This document shows, piece after piece, positions 1-7,068 of a DNA stretch of 36,731 nt. Under the pieces are notes generated by a model, which was not told the DNA's origin, made no database searches, and worked only from the letters and a program-made list of their open reading frames with translations. Position numbers and translations under genes: made by a program. This stretch comes from Candidatus Omnitrophota bacterium (GTDB lineage Bacteria > Omnitrophota > Gorgyraeia > Zapsychrales > Zapsychraceae): NCBI GenBank assembly GCA_018062515.1, contig JAGOSC010000028.1, positions 1-36,731 of the forward strand, given 5' to 3'. How positions within the stretch are numbered: position 1 is the first letter of the stretch; every line of letters starts with the position of its first letter.

Positions 1-1
1 A

Positions 2-139
2 CCCTACCTTGACCGTATCAATGCATACACCTACAAACAAAAAGACGAGTATGACGACGCCTTAGAAGGCGCCATCGATCGATACTCGGCGCTGCAGAAT
101 TTTTATATGCAGATCAGAGAAAGTAGAATCAAAGAATAA
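2..139 (+). CDS. C-terminal fragment of unknown protein
   Basis: An open frame runs in from the left edge and stops at TAA 137-139, leaving 45 residues that begin PYLDRINAYTYKQ and end with RESRIKE. The segment is rich in charged and aromatic residues and looks helical. I do not recognise the family, and too little is present to assign a function. It converges on the minus-strand rtcB gene, with a 35-base gap that contains no clear terminator. Confidence 0.55.
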   Translation, partial: PYLDRINAYTYKQKDEYDDALEGAIDRYSALQNFYMQIRESRIKE

Positions 140-174
140 TATTGGTTAGCATAGCGCTGAAAAAATAAAAACTT

Positions 175-1362
175 CTAATCTTTGTACGGATCTAATTCGT
201 CTTCGCCGGCCATAGCGACACCGATTGGCTGTAACGTATGCAGAATTTTAATCGTATTTTTGTGATAGGCTAAAACTTCCGGAAGGCGTTTGTAACAATG
301 CGGCGATTCATCCGTCCCTGCGCCGCGCAATTCCACTCCTTGCTCACGTATCCAATTCATCATCATCTGACGGGAAATTTGTCCGCCGGTTCTCTTTCGA
401 CGGAATACACGTCCCGCCGCTGCTGTTCGTGACATAACACGTCCCGCTCCGTGAACAGTGGAATACAATGACTTTTGACTCTCCGCGGAATCAATTCCCT
501 CAATAATGACTGATACATCTCCCATGCTTCCGCCGACGAATCCCTTTTGACCGGCAAAGGCGGGCGTTGCGCCTTTTCTTATCACCCAAAAACTTTGTCC
601 ATCATGTTCTTCCTGCCATGCATAATTATGATGATTATGAATTTCTTCTAAAATTTTACCGCCAATAATTTTGGCCACCCGTTGACAGACCCAGTCGCGT
701 CCGGCATAAGCGTAACGCCCGGCCAATTTCATGCAAGCAATGTATTCTTGCCCTAAATTACTTTTAATATCCAGCAAAACCGGATCGACATTCATTCCGT
801 CTCTACCCCCGCCGGCTTTTATAAAATGCGTCGCCAAACGATGACCCAGACCACGTGATCCAAAATGTACACCGATCCAAACTCTATCTTGTTCATCTAC
901 AAAAATATCTATATAGTGATTACCACTGCCGACGGTGCCCAATTGTTCTTGCGCTAATTTTTTAAGCTTCAATTGTTTAGTCACGTCGATGTTCCATGCC
1001 GGATCGTTATGAAATAAAGGATGATCAACGCTTTCATTATTCTTCATTCCTACACCAAAGGAAATGATTTGATAAATATCGTCCATGATATTTTTGATAT
1101 TGCGACGGACATCTTTAGCGGACACATCCAAACGGACGGCTTTGTTTCCACAGGCAATATCGTAGCCGACACCCGACGGACTTATTTTATGACGATAAGC
1201 CACCACTCCGCCGATAGGAACAGCATACCCGGGATGATGATCCGCCATTAAAGCGCAGTAGTCAGCATTCTTTGAACAGTTCTGAATTTGATTGAGGGCC
1301 TCCTGAATGGGTTCGCCCCACACCGGAATATTATGAATGTACTGAACCGTTTTTTCGGTCAT
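175..1362 (-). CDS. rtcB: RNA-splicing ligase RtcB
   Basis: RtcB joins 2',3'-cyclic phosphate RNA ends to 5'-hydroxyl ends using GTP and Mn2+, in RNA repair or tRNA ligation. The 395-residue protein has the family signatures in order: DHHPGYAVPIGG at residues 41-52, SPSGVGYDIACG at 61-72 with metal ligands D68 and C71, GSGNH at 145-149, HFGSRGLGH at 166-174 and HGAGR at 304-308, whose histidine is the guanylylation site in known RtcB proteins. It is of the short bacterial type (about 390-410 residues). An AAGGAAA sequence lies just upstream of the ATG. No archease or RtcA gene is visible nearby, so its substrate cannot be read from context. Confidence 0.95.
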   Translation of the reverse strand: MTEKTVQYIHNIPVWGEPIQEALNQIQNCSKNADYCALMADHHPGYAVPIGGVVAYRHKISPSGVGYDIACGNKAVRLDVSAKDVRRNIKNIMDDIYQIISFGVGMKNNESVDHPLFHNDPAWNIDVTKQLKLKKLAQEQLGTVGSGNHYIDIFVDEQDRVWIGVHFGSRGLGHRLATHFIKAGGGRDGMNVDPVLLDIKSNLGQEYIACMKLAGRYAYAGRDWVCQRVAKIIGGKILEEIHNHHNYAWQEEHDGQSFWVIRKGATPAFAGQKGFVGGSMGDVSVIIEGIDSAESQKSLYSTVHGAGRVMSRTAAAGRVFRRKRTGGQISRQMMMNWIREQGVELRGAGTDESPHCYKRLPEVLAYHKNTIKILHTLQPIGVAMAGEDELDPYKD

Positions 1363-1454
1363 TTATTTTCCTTATTAAAATTAAAACAGATGATTTAAAG
1401 CCTTTGAAAAAATGAAGATGTTTCTCGGATGACATAAAAAGGAAGGAGACGAGA

Positions 1455-1742
1455 CTATTTACTTCTCACAATATTTATAAGCCGCTTATGATCCCGCTCA
1501 CGTTGCTTATATGATTCGGTTAAATTTTTATGATCACGGCTGATGTTTTCAGCCTTTTGATTCCATTCTCTGCGGGCCCTATAGGAGTTAGGCAGTGAAA
1601 AATGTAATTTTGTTTCTTTCAACAGTATTTCTGCGTGGACTTCCCTTAAGAATATTTTCCTACAAAGCCCTAACCCTGCATACATAACGACAAGAATTAC
1701 TATGACAGGTATAATAAAAAGTAGATATTTTTTAAAATCCAT
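1455..1742 (-). CDS. Small single-pass membrane protein
   Basis: This is a 95-residue hypothetical protein. Residues 5-27 form one strongly hydrophobic segment (KYLLFIIPVIVILVVMYAG). It is followed by a basic, charged region ending in a helix rich in K, R, E and H, which could form a coiled coil. The topology suggests a cytoplasmic or periplasmic helical tail anchored by one N-terminal helix. There is no Shine-Dalgarno; a good promoter places transcription at or next to the ATG, so the mRNA may be leaderless. I do not recognise the family. It stands alone between rtcB and a divergent methyltransferase. Confidence 0.6.
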   Translation of the reverse strand: MDFKKYLLFIIPVIVILVVMYAGLGLCRKIFLREVHAEILLKETKLHFSLPNSYRARREWNQKAENISRDHKNLTESYKQRERDHKRLINIVRSK

Positions 1743-1748
1743 TTTTCT

Positions 1749-1777
1749 ATTATAAGAGAAGCTCAGAATTCAATCAA
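1749..1777 (-). promoter_or_regulatory. Sigma70-type promoter, leaderless
   Basis: On the minus strand TTGATT (1772-1777) is separated by 17 bases from a perfect TATAAT (1749-1754). Only six bases lie between the -10 box and the ATG at 1742, so transcription should begin at the start codon. This supports the assigned start of the small membrane protein. Confidence 0.6.
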
Positions 1778-2003
1778 CGAAATTTTTACATGCCTCCGGA
1801 TAGACCTTTCCGAACGTTTAAATCCTTTCGTTTTATACCTTCTCTAAAGCAAAGCTTAAAAACGATCCCCTTTTATGAATGCGTATTGATGTCGAAATGT
1901 CCAGTTTACATAGAACTTATTAAGATTAATTTATCATCTATTGAATAGGCTATTATGAATATTCCTAGTACTAACCGTGTTTATATGATAGTTTATTTTA
2001 TCG

Positions 2004-2792
2004 ATGAAAACCTCTTTCGAGCAAAAACATATCACCGTCTGCCCGGTCTGTGACCATTCTCAATGGAAAAACATTTACACAATTAACGAATGGACCATTG
2101 ATGAATGTACACAATGCAAATTCGCCCGTATTGATCCTTTGCCCGTGCGTATAGATCGCCCGGACTTATATACAGAAAACAAGATCACCGAAAGAAATAC
2201 GAAAAAAAGAACTATGATTCAACGAGTCGCTCGTCGATTTAAGTCTTTTTTTAATAATATTTCTGGACGGAACAAAAACGGGATTTTCCTAAAAAAACTT
2301 CAGCATTATTTACCGCAAGGCGGGGTCATTCTCGACGGTGGATGCGGAGCCGGCGGGGTTTTGCTTCACGCGCGAGATCATTACGAATGTCATGGCATAG
2401 AAATATCTTCTTACTTAGTAAATTTGGCCAATCAAAATAAAGGATTGAATGTGAGACTGGGCGATCTGCAATCATGTGATTTCGGCGCTCAGAAATTTGA
2501 TGCCATCACACTTGTCTCAATCATCGAACATCTTGATAATCCATTAGCGGTCGTCCAAAGGTGCCATGAACTTTTAAAACCCAATGGTATTTTCCTTCTC
2601 AAAACCCCCAACTATCAATGCTGGAATCGATTTATTAAACAAGATCAGTGGGTAGGTTTGCGTCCGCCGGATCACATCGTCTATTTTTCCCCCTCCAACT
2701 TAAAGCAAATCTTGAAAAAGGCTGGTTTTAGAAAAATCAAGATTACCGCTTATCCATTGAGCGACAATATGTATTGTGACGCCATAAAATAA
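2004..2792 (+). CDS. Class I SAM methyltransferase with N-terminal zinc ribbon
   Basis: A 262-residue S-adenosylmethionine-dependent methyltransferase. It opens with two CxxC pairs (CPVC and CTQC, residues about 13-38), a likely zinc ribbon. This is followed by the Rossmann motif I (ILDGGCGAGG), the acidic end of strand 2 (HGIEIS), motif III-IV (FDAITLVSIIEHLDNP) and motif VI (ELLKPNGIFLLKTPN). This layout is the Methyltransf_23 type often found with polysaccharide or O-antigen genes, but no such cluster is visible here, so the substrate is open. The upstream region has a TATGAT at 1984-1989 and no good Shine-Dalgarno. It is the only plus-strand gene between 0.2 and 7 kb. Confidence 0.85.
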   Translation: MKTSFEQKHITVCPVCDHSQWKNIYTINEWTIDECTQCKFARIDPLPVRIDRPDLYTENKITERNTKKRTMIQRVARRFKSFFNNISGRNKNGIFLKKLQHYLPQGGVILDGGCGAGGVLLHARDHYECHGIEISSYLVNLANQNKGLNVRLGDLQSCDFGAQKFDAITLVSIIEHLDNPLAVVQRCHELLKPNGIFLLKTPNYQCWNRFIKQDQWVGLRPPDHIVYFSPSNLKQILKKAGFRKIKITAYPLSDNMYCDAIK

Positions 2793-2829
2793 TCTCTCTT
2801 ATTCGTTCCATAAATTAATATTTTAGATT

Positions 2830-2868
2830 AAAAAAAGAGGACAGCTCTTTGATAAGAACTGTCCTCTT
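2830..2868 (-). terminator. Rho-independent terminator
   Basis: Read on the minus strand, AAGAGGACAGTTCTT pairs with AAGAGCTGTCCTCTT around an ATCA loop (one G-U pair), followed by a run of seven Ts. It ends transcription of the small-gene unit at 2903-3292. It could also limit read-through from the converging methyltransferase, although on that strand there is no T-run. Confidence 0.85.
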
Positions 2869-2902
2869 ACGGACATTGATGAGGCATAATGCCTGTCTCC
2901 TA

Positions 2903-3166
2903 TTAGAAACTCAAACGACCTTCTCTCTCCTTAGCAGAAGCCTCATACACCAGGCCCTTTTTTAATCTTAAGACGTGACGAGAAATAATCTTTTGAATTT
3001 CCTCTTGTTCAACTCCATAACGTTTAGCCACCGTTATAAGTTCAAGGCATTCCTCATATTTCTCTTTATACAAAGCCTCTTTCAAATAGAGTAATGCCGT
3101 TACTTTCAACAAGTGCTCCTGAGAGTTTGTTTGCTTATTTTCTTGTTCAATGAATCGATTTTTCAT
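2903..3166 (-). CDS. Small helical protein of unknown function
   Basis: An 87-residue protein starting MKNRFIEQENK. I chose the ATG at 3166 because AAAGGAGT sits four bases upstream; the longer reading that starts at 3190 has no ribosome site. The sequence is almost wholly helical and charged, with leucine-rich heptad-like spacing (LLKVTALLYLKEAL, then KYEECLELITVAKRYG and EEIQKIISRHVLRLKKG). It has no signal peptide or membrane segment. It follows a 30-residue ORF by 33 bases and ends just before a strong terminator, so the two form a unit of their own. I do not recognise the family. Confidence 0.65.
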   Translation of the reverse strand: MKNRFIEQENKQTNSQEHLLKVTALLYLKEALYKEKYEECLELITVAKRYGVEQEEIQKIISRHVLRLKKGLVYEASAKEREGRLSF

Positions 3167-3199
3167 TCTTACTCCTTTCAATAAAACCATATAAAAACT

Positions 3200-3292
3200 T
3201 CAACTTTTTTCTTTGTTATCTGAATTTTCTAACTTTCTTTGGTTAGACATCCATTTAACCAGCGTGATGACAAATAATGCTTCCATCGCCAT
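3200..3292 (-). CDS. Very small ORF, 30 residues, strong SD
   Basis: ATG at 3292, TGA at 3200-3202. The product starts MAMEALFVITLVKWM and continues with a short polar tail ending KEKS. An excellent AAAAGGAGGTGA lies directly before the start, stronger than that of most genes in the window. The first half is a short amphipathic or hydrophobic helix, possibly membrane-associated, and the second half is charged. It sits between a terminator-like hairpin and the 87-residue gene at 2903-3166. It could be a small functional protein or a leader peptide that couples translation of the next gene. No homology is known to me. Confidence 0.5.
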   Translation of the reverse strand: MAMEALFVITLVKWMSNQRKLENSDNKEKS

Positions 3293-3335
3293 GTGACTCA
3301 CCTCCTTTTGAATTAATGCAATTTTATATACAAAT

Positions 3336-3372
3336 AAAAAAGCCACCGTTTCGCGAAGAAAAGGTGGCTTTT
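3336..3372 (-). terminator. Terminator or attenuator hairpin
   Basis: On the minus strand AAAAGCCACC and GGTGGCTTTT form a 10-bp stem with a 15-base loop, followed by TTTTTT. It lies downstream of the promoter at 3505-3533 and 43 bases upstream of the 30-residue ORF. It may either terminate transcripts from the deaminase operon or attenuate the small-gene unit. Confidence 0.75.
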
Positions 3373-3405
3373 AGAAATTTTTTAAGTAAATTGTTTAACT
3401 AATGA

Positions 3406-3495
3406 CTAAAAAACACCCCTCTCCGCCGACTTCCTCCAGACTGGAAAAAGCGTTATACACAGAGAATGCATGTTTTTAATCATTAAGTTTTTCAT
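3406..3495 (-). CDS. Possible leader ORF, 29 codons
   Basis: ATG at 3495, TAG at 3406-3408, starting MKNLMIKNMHSLC and ending RGVF. It begins within a few bases of the predicted transcription start and stops about 33 bases before the terminator hairpin at 3336-3372, the usual geometry of an attenuation leader. There is no Shine-Dalgarno and no run of one regulatory codon, so it may be chance. Confidence 0.2.
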   Translation of the reverse strand: MKNLMIKNMHSLCITLFPVWRKSAERGVF

Positions 3496-3504
3496 AACTT
3501 CAAA

Positions 3505-3533
3505 AGTCTATCATAATGTATTGTGATTGTCAA
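3505..3533 (-). promoter_or_regulatory. Predicted sigma70 promoter
   Basis: A perfect TTGACA (minus strand, 3528-3533) is followed after 17 bases by TAGACT (3505-3510), four of six matches to TATAAT. It lies just downstream of the deaminase stop codon and would drive the small-gene unit ending at 2830. Confidence 0.4.
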
Positions 3534-3556
3534 ATCGCACAAATCAGCAACAATTA

Positions 3557-4003
3557 TTATTGTAACTTTTTCATCTGTTCATTAAATACTTTGTTAAGAA
3601 CGGTGCACTGCGTTTCAAGAACATCGGTTCGTACGATAATATTTGATTTTTTTAAAACATCAATTCCTCGTCCCTGATGAGCCGGATTGGGATCGATAGT
3701 TCCAATCACAACCGTCGAGATTCCGGATTTAATAATCGCCTCTGTACACGCGCCAGTGCGGCCACGCGTCGAGCACGGTTCCAATGTCACGTACAAAACA
3801 GCGCCGGGAAGAGGTTTCCGTTTCAGTTGATTAAGAACAATAATTTCTGCATGCGGCCCGCCATCAACATTGTAATGCCCGACGGACACGGCCTTGCCTT
3901 TCTCAACAATAACAGCACCGACCATGGGACTGGGCTCAACTTTACCACGCCCTTTCTCGGCTTCCTTCAACGCCATAGACATCCATTGTTCGTCTTCGGT
4001 CAT
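3557..4003 (-). CDS. RibD-type pyrimidine deaminase, deaminase domain only
   Basis: A 148-residue zinc-dependent deaminase resembling the N-terminal half of RibD, which deaminates diaminohydroxyphosphoribosylaminopyrimidine in riboflavin synthesis. The zinc site is visible as HAE (GGPHAEIIVL, about residues 50-60) and PCSTRGRTGAC (about 75-85); PSPMVGAVIV is the substrate loop typical of RibD. The C-terminal reductase domain of full-length RibD (about 360 residues) is absent and no reductase or other rib gene lies nearby. It may therefore work with a separate reductase or act on another nucleotide. Its ATG overlaps the cysS stop in an ATGA, so the genes are translationally coupled. Confidence 0.85.
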   Translation of the reverse strand: MTEDEQWMSMALKEAEKGRGKVEPSPMVGAVIVEKGKAVSVGHYNVDGGPHAEIIVLNQLKRKPLPGAVLYVTLEPCSTRGRTGACTEAIIKSGISTVVIGTIDPNPAHQGRGIDVLKKSNIIVRTDVLETQCTVLNKVFNEQMKKLQ

Positions 4004-5469
4004 GATTCATTTCCTGCCTTAACCCTCCAGACCATTCCCTTTGGCGTATCCTTGACTTCGATGCCCATAGAATCCAGTTCGTCTCTAATTGCATCTGAAC
4101 GGGTAAAATCTTTATTCGTTCTCGCTGCGATGCGATCATTGATCATTTTTTCGATTTTAGATTCATCCAACCCTTTTTCTTTAATCAAAATACGATCTAA
4201 TATCGTCAAGAATTCGTCCGCTGGCTCGCTGAATAAACTCATCCATATAGACAATTTTCCCATAAAATCCTTAAATGCAGACGCATTGGATTTCAAGATC
4301 GGGGTAATTTTTTTATTAAGAGCCGTGTCATTAAAAGCGCGGACTAGATCGAATATGGCTGCGAATGTCTTGGGTGTATTAAAATCATCATTTAAAGCCT
4401 CATCAATTTCCCGAGTGGCTTGGTCAATTTTGGAAATAAAATCTTTATCCGCTGCTCCTGTGGTTATTTGATCGGAAGATAAAATTCCATTCGCTAAATT
4501 GATCGCGGAATATATTCTCGACAACCCTTGCATTTTTTGATGTACGCTTTCCGTCGACATTTGTAACGGTGAACGATAATGAGCGCTGAGAATCACAAAT
4601 TTTAAAATCTCTGGATGATACTGCTCCATAAAATCTCTGGCTTTAATGACATTGCCCAGTGATTTGGACATTTTCTGATCGCCGAACTGAATAAAATTAT
4701 TATGCATCCAATACTTGCTGAATGTCTTACCGGTTAATCCTTGCGTTTGAGCTATTTCGTTTTCATGATGAGGAAAGATAAGGTCAATTCCTCCGCCGTG
4801 AATATCAATTTGATCGCCGAAAAAACTATGGTTCATCGCCGAGCATTCAATATGCCATCCTGGGCGTCCTTTTCCCCACGGGGAATCCCATGACGGTTCA
4901 CCGTCTTTGGATGGCTTCCATAGAATAAAATCCAATGGATTGTGTTTACGCGGATCCGGATCAACGCGGTGTCCAGCTTGTAATTCCTCAATATTTTTTC
5001 CGCTTAATTTTCCATAGTCTTTAAAACTATCAATCGAATAAAACACTGATCCTTCAATGGCATAGGCATGTTTTTCATTAATCAGTGTCGATATGAATTC
5101 GACCATATCATCCATATGATCAGAACATTTCGGATTGTGCGTGTGCGGTGGAAGTTTTAGCGATGCGTAATCCTTTATAAACTCTTCAATATAATGACCG
5201 GAAACATCTAAGGCATTCTTGCCCTGTTCTTTTGCTTTATTGATAATTTTATCGTCGATATCGGTATAATTATAAACAAAATCGACTTTGTAACCTGAGT
5301 GCTCTAACCAACTTCTCACCAAATTGAAAAAAATGGCGCCGCGGAAATTTCCGACGTGAAGTAAATCATAAACCGTTGGTCCGCAGACATACATCTTGAC
5401 GTGTCCCGGCTCAATGGACTCAAATACTTCTTTTTGATGTGATAATGAATTATAAATCTTTAACGGCAT
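4000..5469 (-). CDS. cysS: Cysteinyl-tRNA synthetase
   Basis: CysRS charges tRNA-Cys in the cytoplasm. The 489-residue protein begins MPLKIYNSLSHQKEVF, the usual family start, so I prefer the ATG at 5469 to the one at 5505. Class I signatures are present: HVGNFRG (HIGH motif) and QKMSKSLGN (KMSKS). Zinc ligands are visible in YVCGPTVYD, WHIECSAMN and FPHHENEIAQ. The length fits the family. Its first 20 bases overlap the end of yidD and its stop overlaps the start of the deaminase, giving a tight three-gene operon with yidD. Confidence 0.97.
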   Translation of the reverse strand: MPLKIYNSLSHQKEVFESIEPGHVKMYVCGPTVYDLLHVGNFRGAIFFNLVRSWLEHSGYKVDFVYNYTDIDDKIINKAKEQGKNALDVSGHYIEEFIKDYASLKLPPHTHNPKCSDHMDDMVEFISTLINEKHAYAIEGSVFYSIDSFKDYGKLSGKNIEELQAGHRVDPDPRKHNPLDFILWKPSKDGEPSWDSPWGKGRPGWHIECSAMNHSFFGDQIDIHGGGIDLIFPHHENEIAQTQGLTGKTFSKYWMHNNFIQFGDQKMSKSLGNVIKARDFMEQYHPEILKFVILSAHYRSPLQMSTESVHQKMQGLSRIYSAINLANGILSSDQITTGAADKDFISKIDQATREIDEALNDDFNTPKTFAAIFDLVRAFNDTALNKKITPILKSNASAFKDFMGKLSIWMSLFSEPADEFLTILDRILIKEKGLDESKIEKMINDRIAARTNKDFTRSDAIRDELDSMGIEVKDTPKGMVWRVKAGNES

Positions 5470-5713
5470 GTTGTTCGTCTTTCGCAGGAAGAGGATCATA
5501 TCCAAACGTACCGAACGGGTGGCATTTTAATATCCGTCCGACGGATAATCGAATACCTTTAAATGGCCCGTAAACATTAATGGCCTCAACCGCATAATTT
5601 GAACAGGACGGGATATGACGGCAAATGGGCGGAAAAAGTTTGGATAAAGTTATTTGATAGATCCTAATCAATCCGATTAATAGTGTCTTTAAAATATGAC
5701 TGAATATTTTCAT
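5450..5713 (-). CDS. yidD: Membrane protein insertion efficiency factor YidD
   Basis: A complete 87-residue YidD. This small amphipathic inner-membrane-associated protein helps YidC insert membrane proteins. The family core is easy to see: IRIYQITLSKLFPPICRHIP, then SCSNYAVEAINVYGPFKG, then RILKCHPFGTFGYDPLP, with the conserved cysteines. It normally sits in the rpmH-rnpA-yidD-yidC region, but here it heads an operon with cysS. A promoter lies only nine bases before the ATG and no Shine-Dalgarno is visible, so the mRNA is probably leaderless or nearly so. Confidence 0.95.
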   Translation of the reverse strand: MKIFSHILKTLLIGLIRIYQITLSKLFPPICRHIPSCSNYAVEAINVYGPFKGIRLSVGRILKCHPFGTFGYDPLPAKDEQHAVKDL

Positions 5714-5722
5714 AGGGCATTT

Positions 5723-5751
5723 ATTATAGGCAAACTTTATTCAATTAACAA
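5723..5751 (-). promoter_or_regulatory. Promoter of yidD-cysS operon
   Basis: On the minus strand TTGTTA (5746-5751), a 17-base spacer and a perfect TATAAT (5723-5728) lie upstream of yidD. Nine bases separate the -10 box from the ATG, so the transcript would have at most two or three untranslated bases. Confidence 0.6.
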
Positions 5752-5769
5752 ATATTTCTTACAAGAAAC

Positions 5770-6450
5770 TTAATGAGGATGCTCTTCTTCCATAACATCT
5801 TTATGTTTACAATGCGAGTGTGAACATGCCAATGGAAATACAATATCACTCAAACAGCATGGAACCATGACAGCAAATACCGTTACAACAAAAATCGCTC
5901 CCAAATAATGCACCCAATTCTCCATGCCAAAGGCTAATAAATAGATGATAGACGCGACACTACTGACAAATATATGCATGGAATGAGAATATTCGGTGGC
6001 TCGCTCAAAACTCTTCGGTGCGGCTAACCCCGCAATTGTCCCAATCACCGCAAATGGTAAAACAATTCCCGGATGCTGCAAAATATCGACGTGAAAATTC
6101 ATCTTGCCTCCGATCATTAAACCTCCAAAAAATGGGAATATGGCATCACTCAATGTACACAAAATAATGGATCCAAAAAAGCCGATACAAACAGCTTTGA
6201 AGGTATTTCGGTCATGTTTGACAAACATTGCCGTCGATGTTACCGCACTGATGAAAATATGACTAGGGTGAAATACGTGATATAAATTTTCCAATGCGTG
6301 AGGTAAAGCCGCTTCTTGACCGGAAATCTCGACGAAGAAAGTTAATAAACCCATCATTAGCAGTGCAACCATAACTCCGAATGCAGAAAATGGAATATGA
6401 TGCGCCAGTTCAGTTAAAATATATTGTCCCTTTGTCGGCGGTTTTGTCAT
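5770..6450 (-). CDS. Polytopic membrane protein with His/Cys tail, Fur-linked
   Basis: A 226-residue integral membrane protein with about six hydrophobic segments (for example FGVMVALLMMGLLTFFV, CIGFFGSIILCTLSDAIF and AIFVVTVFAVMVPCCL). Histidines and a CC pair lie in or next to the membrane helices (SDIVFPLACSHSH). The C-terminus is metal-ligand-rich, with CSHSHCKHKD and a final HPH. It starts 13 bases after a Fur-family regulator, with AAAGGA inside the end of that gene, so the two are cotranscribed. This supports a role in metal transport, storage or sensing (zinc or iron), but I do not recognise a named transporter family. Confidence 0.7.
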   Translation of the reverse strand: MTKPPTKGQYILTELAHHIPFSAFGVMVALLMMGLLTFFVEISGQEAALPHALENLYHVFHPSHIFISAVTSTAMFVKHDRNTFKAVCIGFFGSIILCTLSDAIFPFFGGLMIGGKMNFHVDILQHPGIVLPFAVIGTIAGLAAPKSFERATEYSHSMHIFVSSVASIIYLLAFGMENWVHYLGAIFVVTVFAVMVPCCLSDIVFPLACSHSHCKHKDVMEEEHPH

Positions 6451-6463
6451 AAATTTTCCTTTG

Positions 6464-6883
6464 TTATACTTGGCAGTTTGTACATAAACCTTCTAGTTGA
6501 ACAAAATGTTTTAAAACTTTAAATCCCTTAATCTTTTTTACATTCTCCAGTAAACATCCTTCGAACTCTCCGATCTTTCCGCAAGCCGTACAAATAATAT
6601 GATGGTGATGATGCGTGTGATCCTGCGCATGACAAAGGCCGTAGTAGCGTTTATTATCAAATTGATGAACTCGCGTTAACACACCGCATTCCACCAATGA
6701 TTCAAGATTCCTGTATACGCTCGGCAAACCAAGCTGACCAATATCTTTCTTCAAAGGCGACCACACTTCTTCCGGAGTCAAGACGCGATTTTCTTTAAGA
6801 AACAATTCGATAATCGCCAAGCGTTTAGGTGTGATCTTAAATCCGCTAATTTTAAGTGATTCGATATATTGATTCATATTCAA
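6464..6883 (-). CDS. Fur-family metalloregulator (Fur/Zur-like)
   Basis: A 139-residue winged-helix repressor. The DNA-binding half carries ITPKRLAIIELFLKEN and the recognition helix LGLPSVYRNLESLVE. The hinge has the typical DNKRYYGL. The metal-binding half has a histidine run (HTHHHHH, residues 89-95) and the structural zinc CxxC pairs C98/C101 and C134/C137. The histidine run is longer than usual and leans towards a zinc regulator (Zur), but iron or peroxide sensing cannot be excluded from sequence. It precedes a His/Cys-tailed membrane protein. An AT-rich imperfect palindrome overlaps its promoter, suggesting autoregulation. The start could also be the ATG at 6877. Confidence 0.9.
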   Translation of the reverse strand: MNMNQYIESLKISGFKITPKRLAIIELFLKENRVLTPEEVWSPLKKDIGQLGLPSVYRNLESLVECGVLTRVHQFDNKRYYGLCHAQDHTHHHHHIICTACGKIGEFEGCLLENVKKIKGFKVLKHFVQLEGLCTNCQV

Positions 6884-6886
6884 ATA

Positions 6887-6930
6887 GAAATTATTTTCAT
6901 TTATTATCTACAAATACCTTAACTTGTCAA
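6887..6930 (-). promoter_or_regulatory. fur promoter with Fur-box-like palindrome
   Basis: TTGACA (6925-6930) and GATAAT (6903-6908) are spaced by 16 bases on the minus strand. The GATAAT begins an AT-rich imperfect palindrome (6887-6908, GATAATAAATG followed by AAAATAATTTC) that resembles the GATAATNATTATC core of Fur boxes. Binding here would block the -10 box. Confidence 0.4.
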
Positions 6931-6973
6931 ATAAATAAATCCGGCTCATAACTAGACCTTCTTTACTCCGGGT

Positions 6974-7031
6974 AAGAGAATTATCAAAATTTTATACTTG
7001 ACGGTTAAAGTTTTTTAAATTAAATTCTCTT
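6974..7031 (+). promoter_or_regulatory. Histone-gene promoter framed by inverted repeat
   Basis: TTGACG (6998-7003), 17 bases, then TAAATT (7021-7026) form a plausible promoter. A 9-bp inverted repeat frames it: AAGAGAATT at 6974-6982 and AATTCTCTT at 7023-7031. This may be an operator pair. The gene's AAAGGA ribosome site follows before the ATG at 7069. Confidence 0.4.
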
Positions 7032-7068
7032 AATAACTTTTATGAACTTTTAAGAAAGGACAGACCAA

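Noticed and set aside
3300..3500. Housekeeping RNA (RNase P, SRP or 6S) upstream of the small ORFs
   Set aside because: GGAGGAAGTC resembles RNase P text locally, but the rest of the conserved core is absent and the length is too short.
5470..5505. Longer N-terminus of CysS
   Set aside because: CysRS proteins begin at the MPLKIYN-type text; the 12 extra residues lie in yidD.
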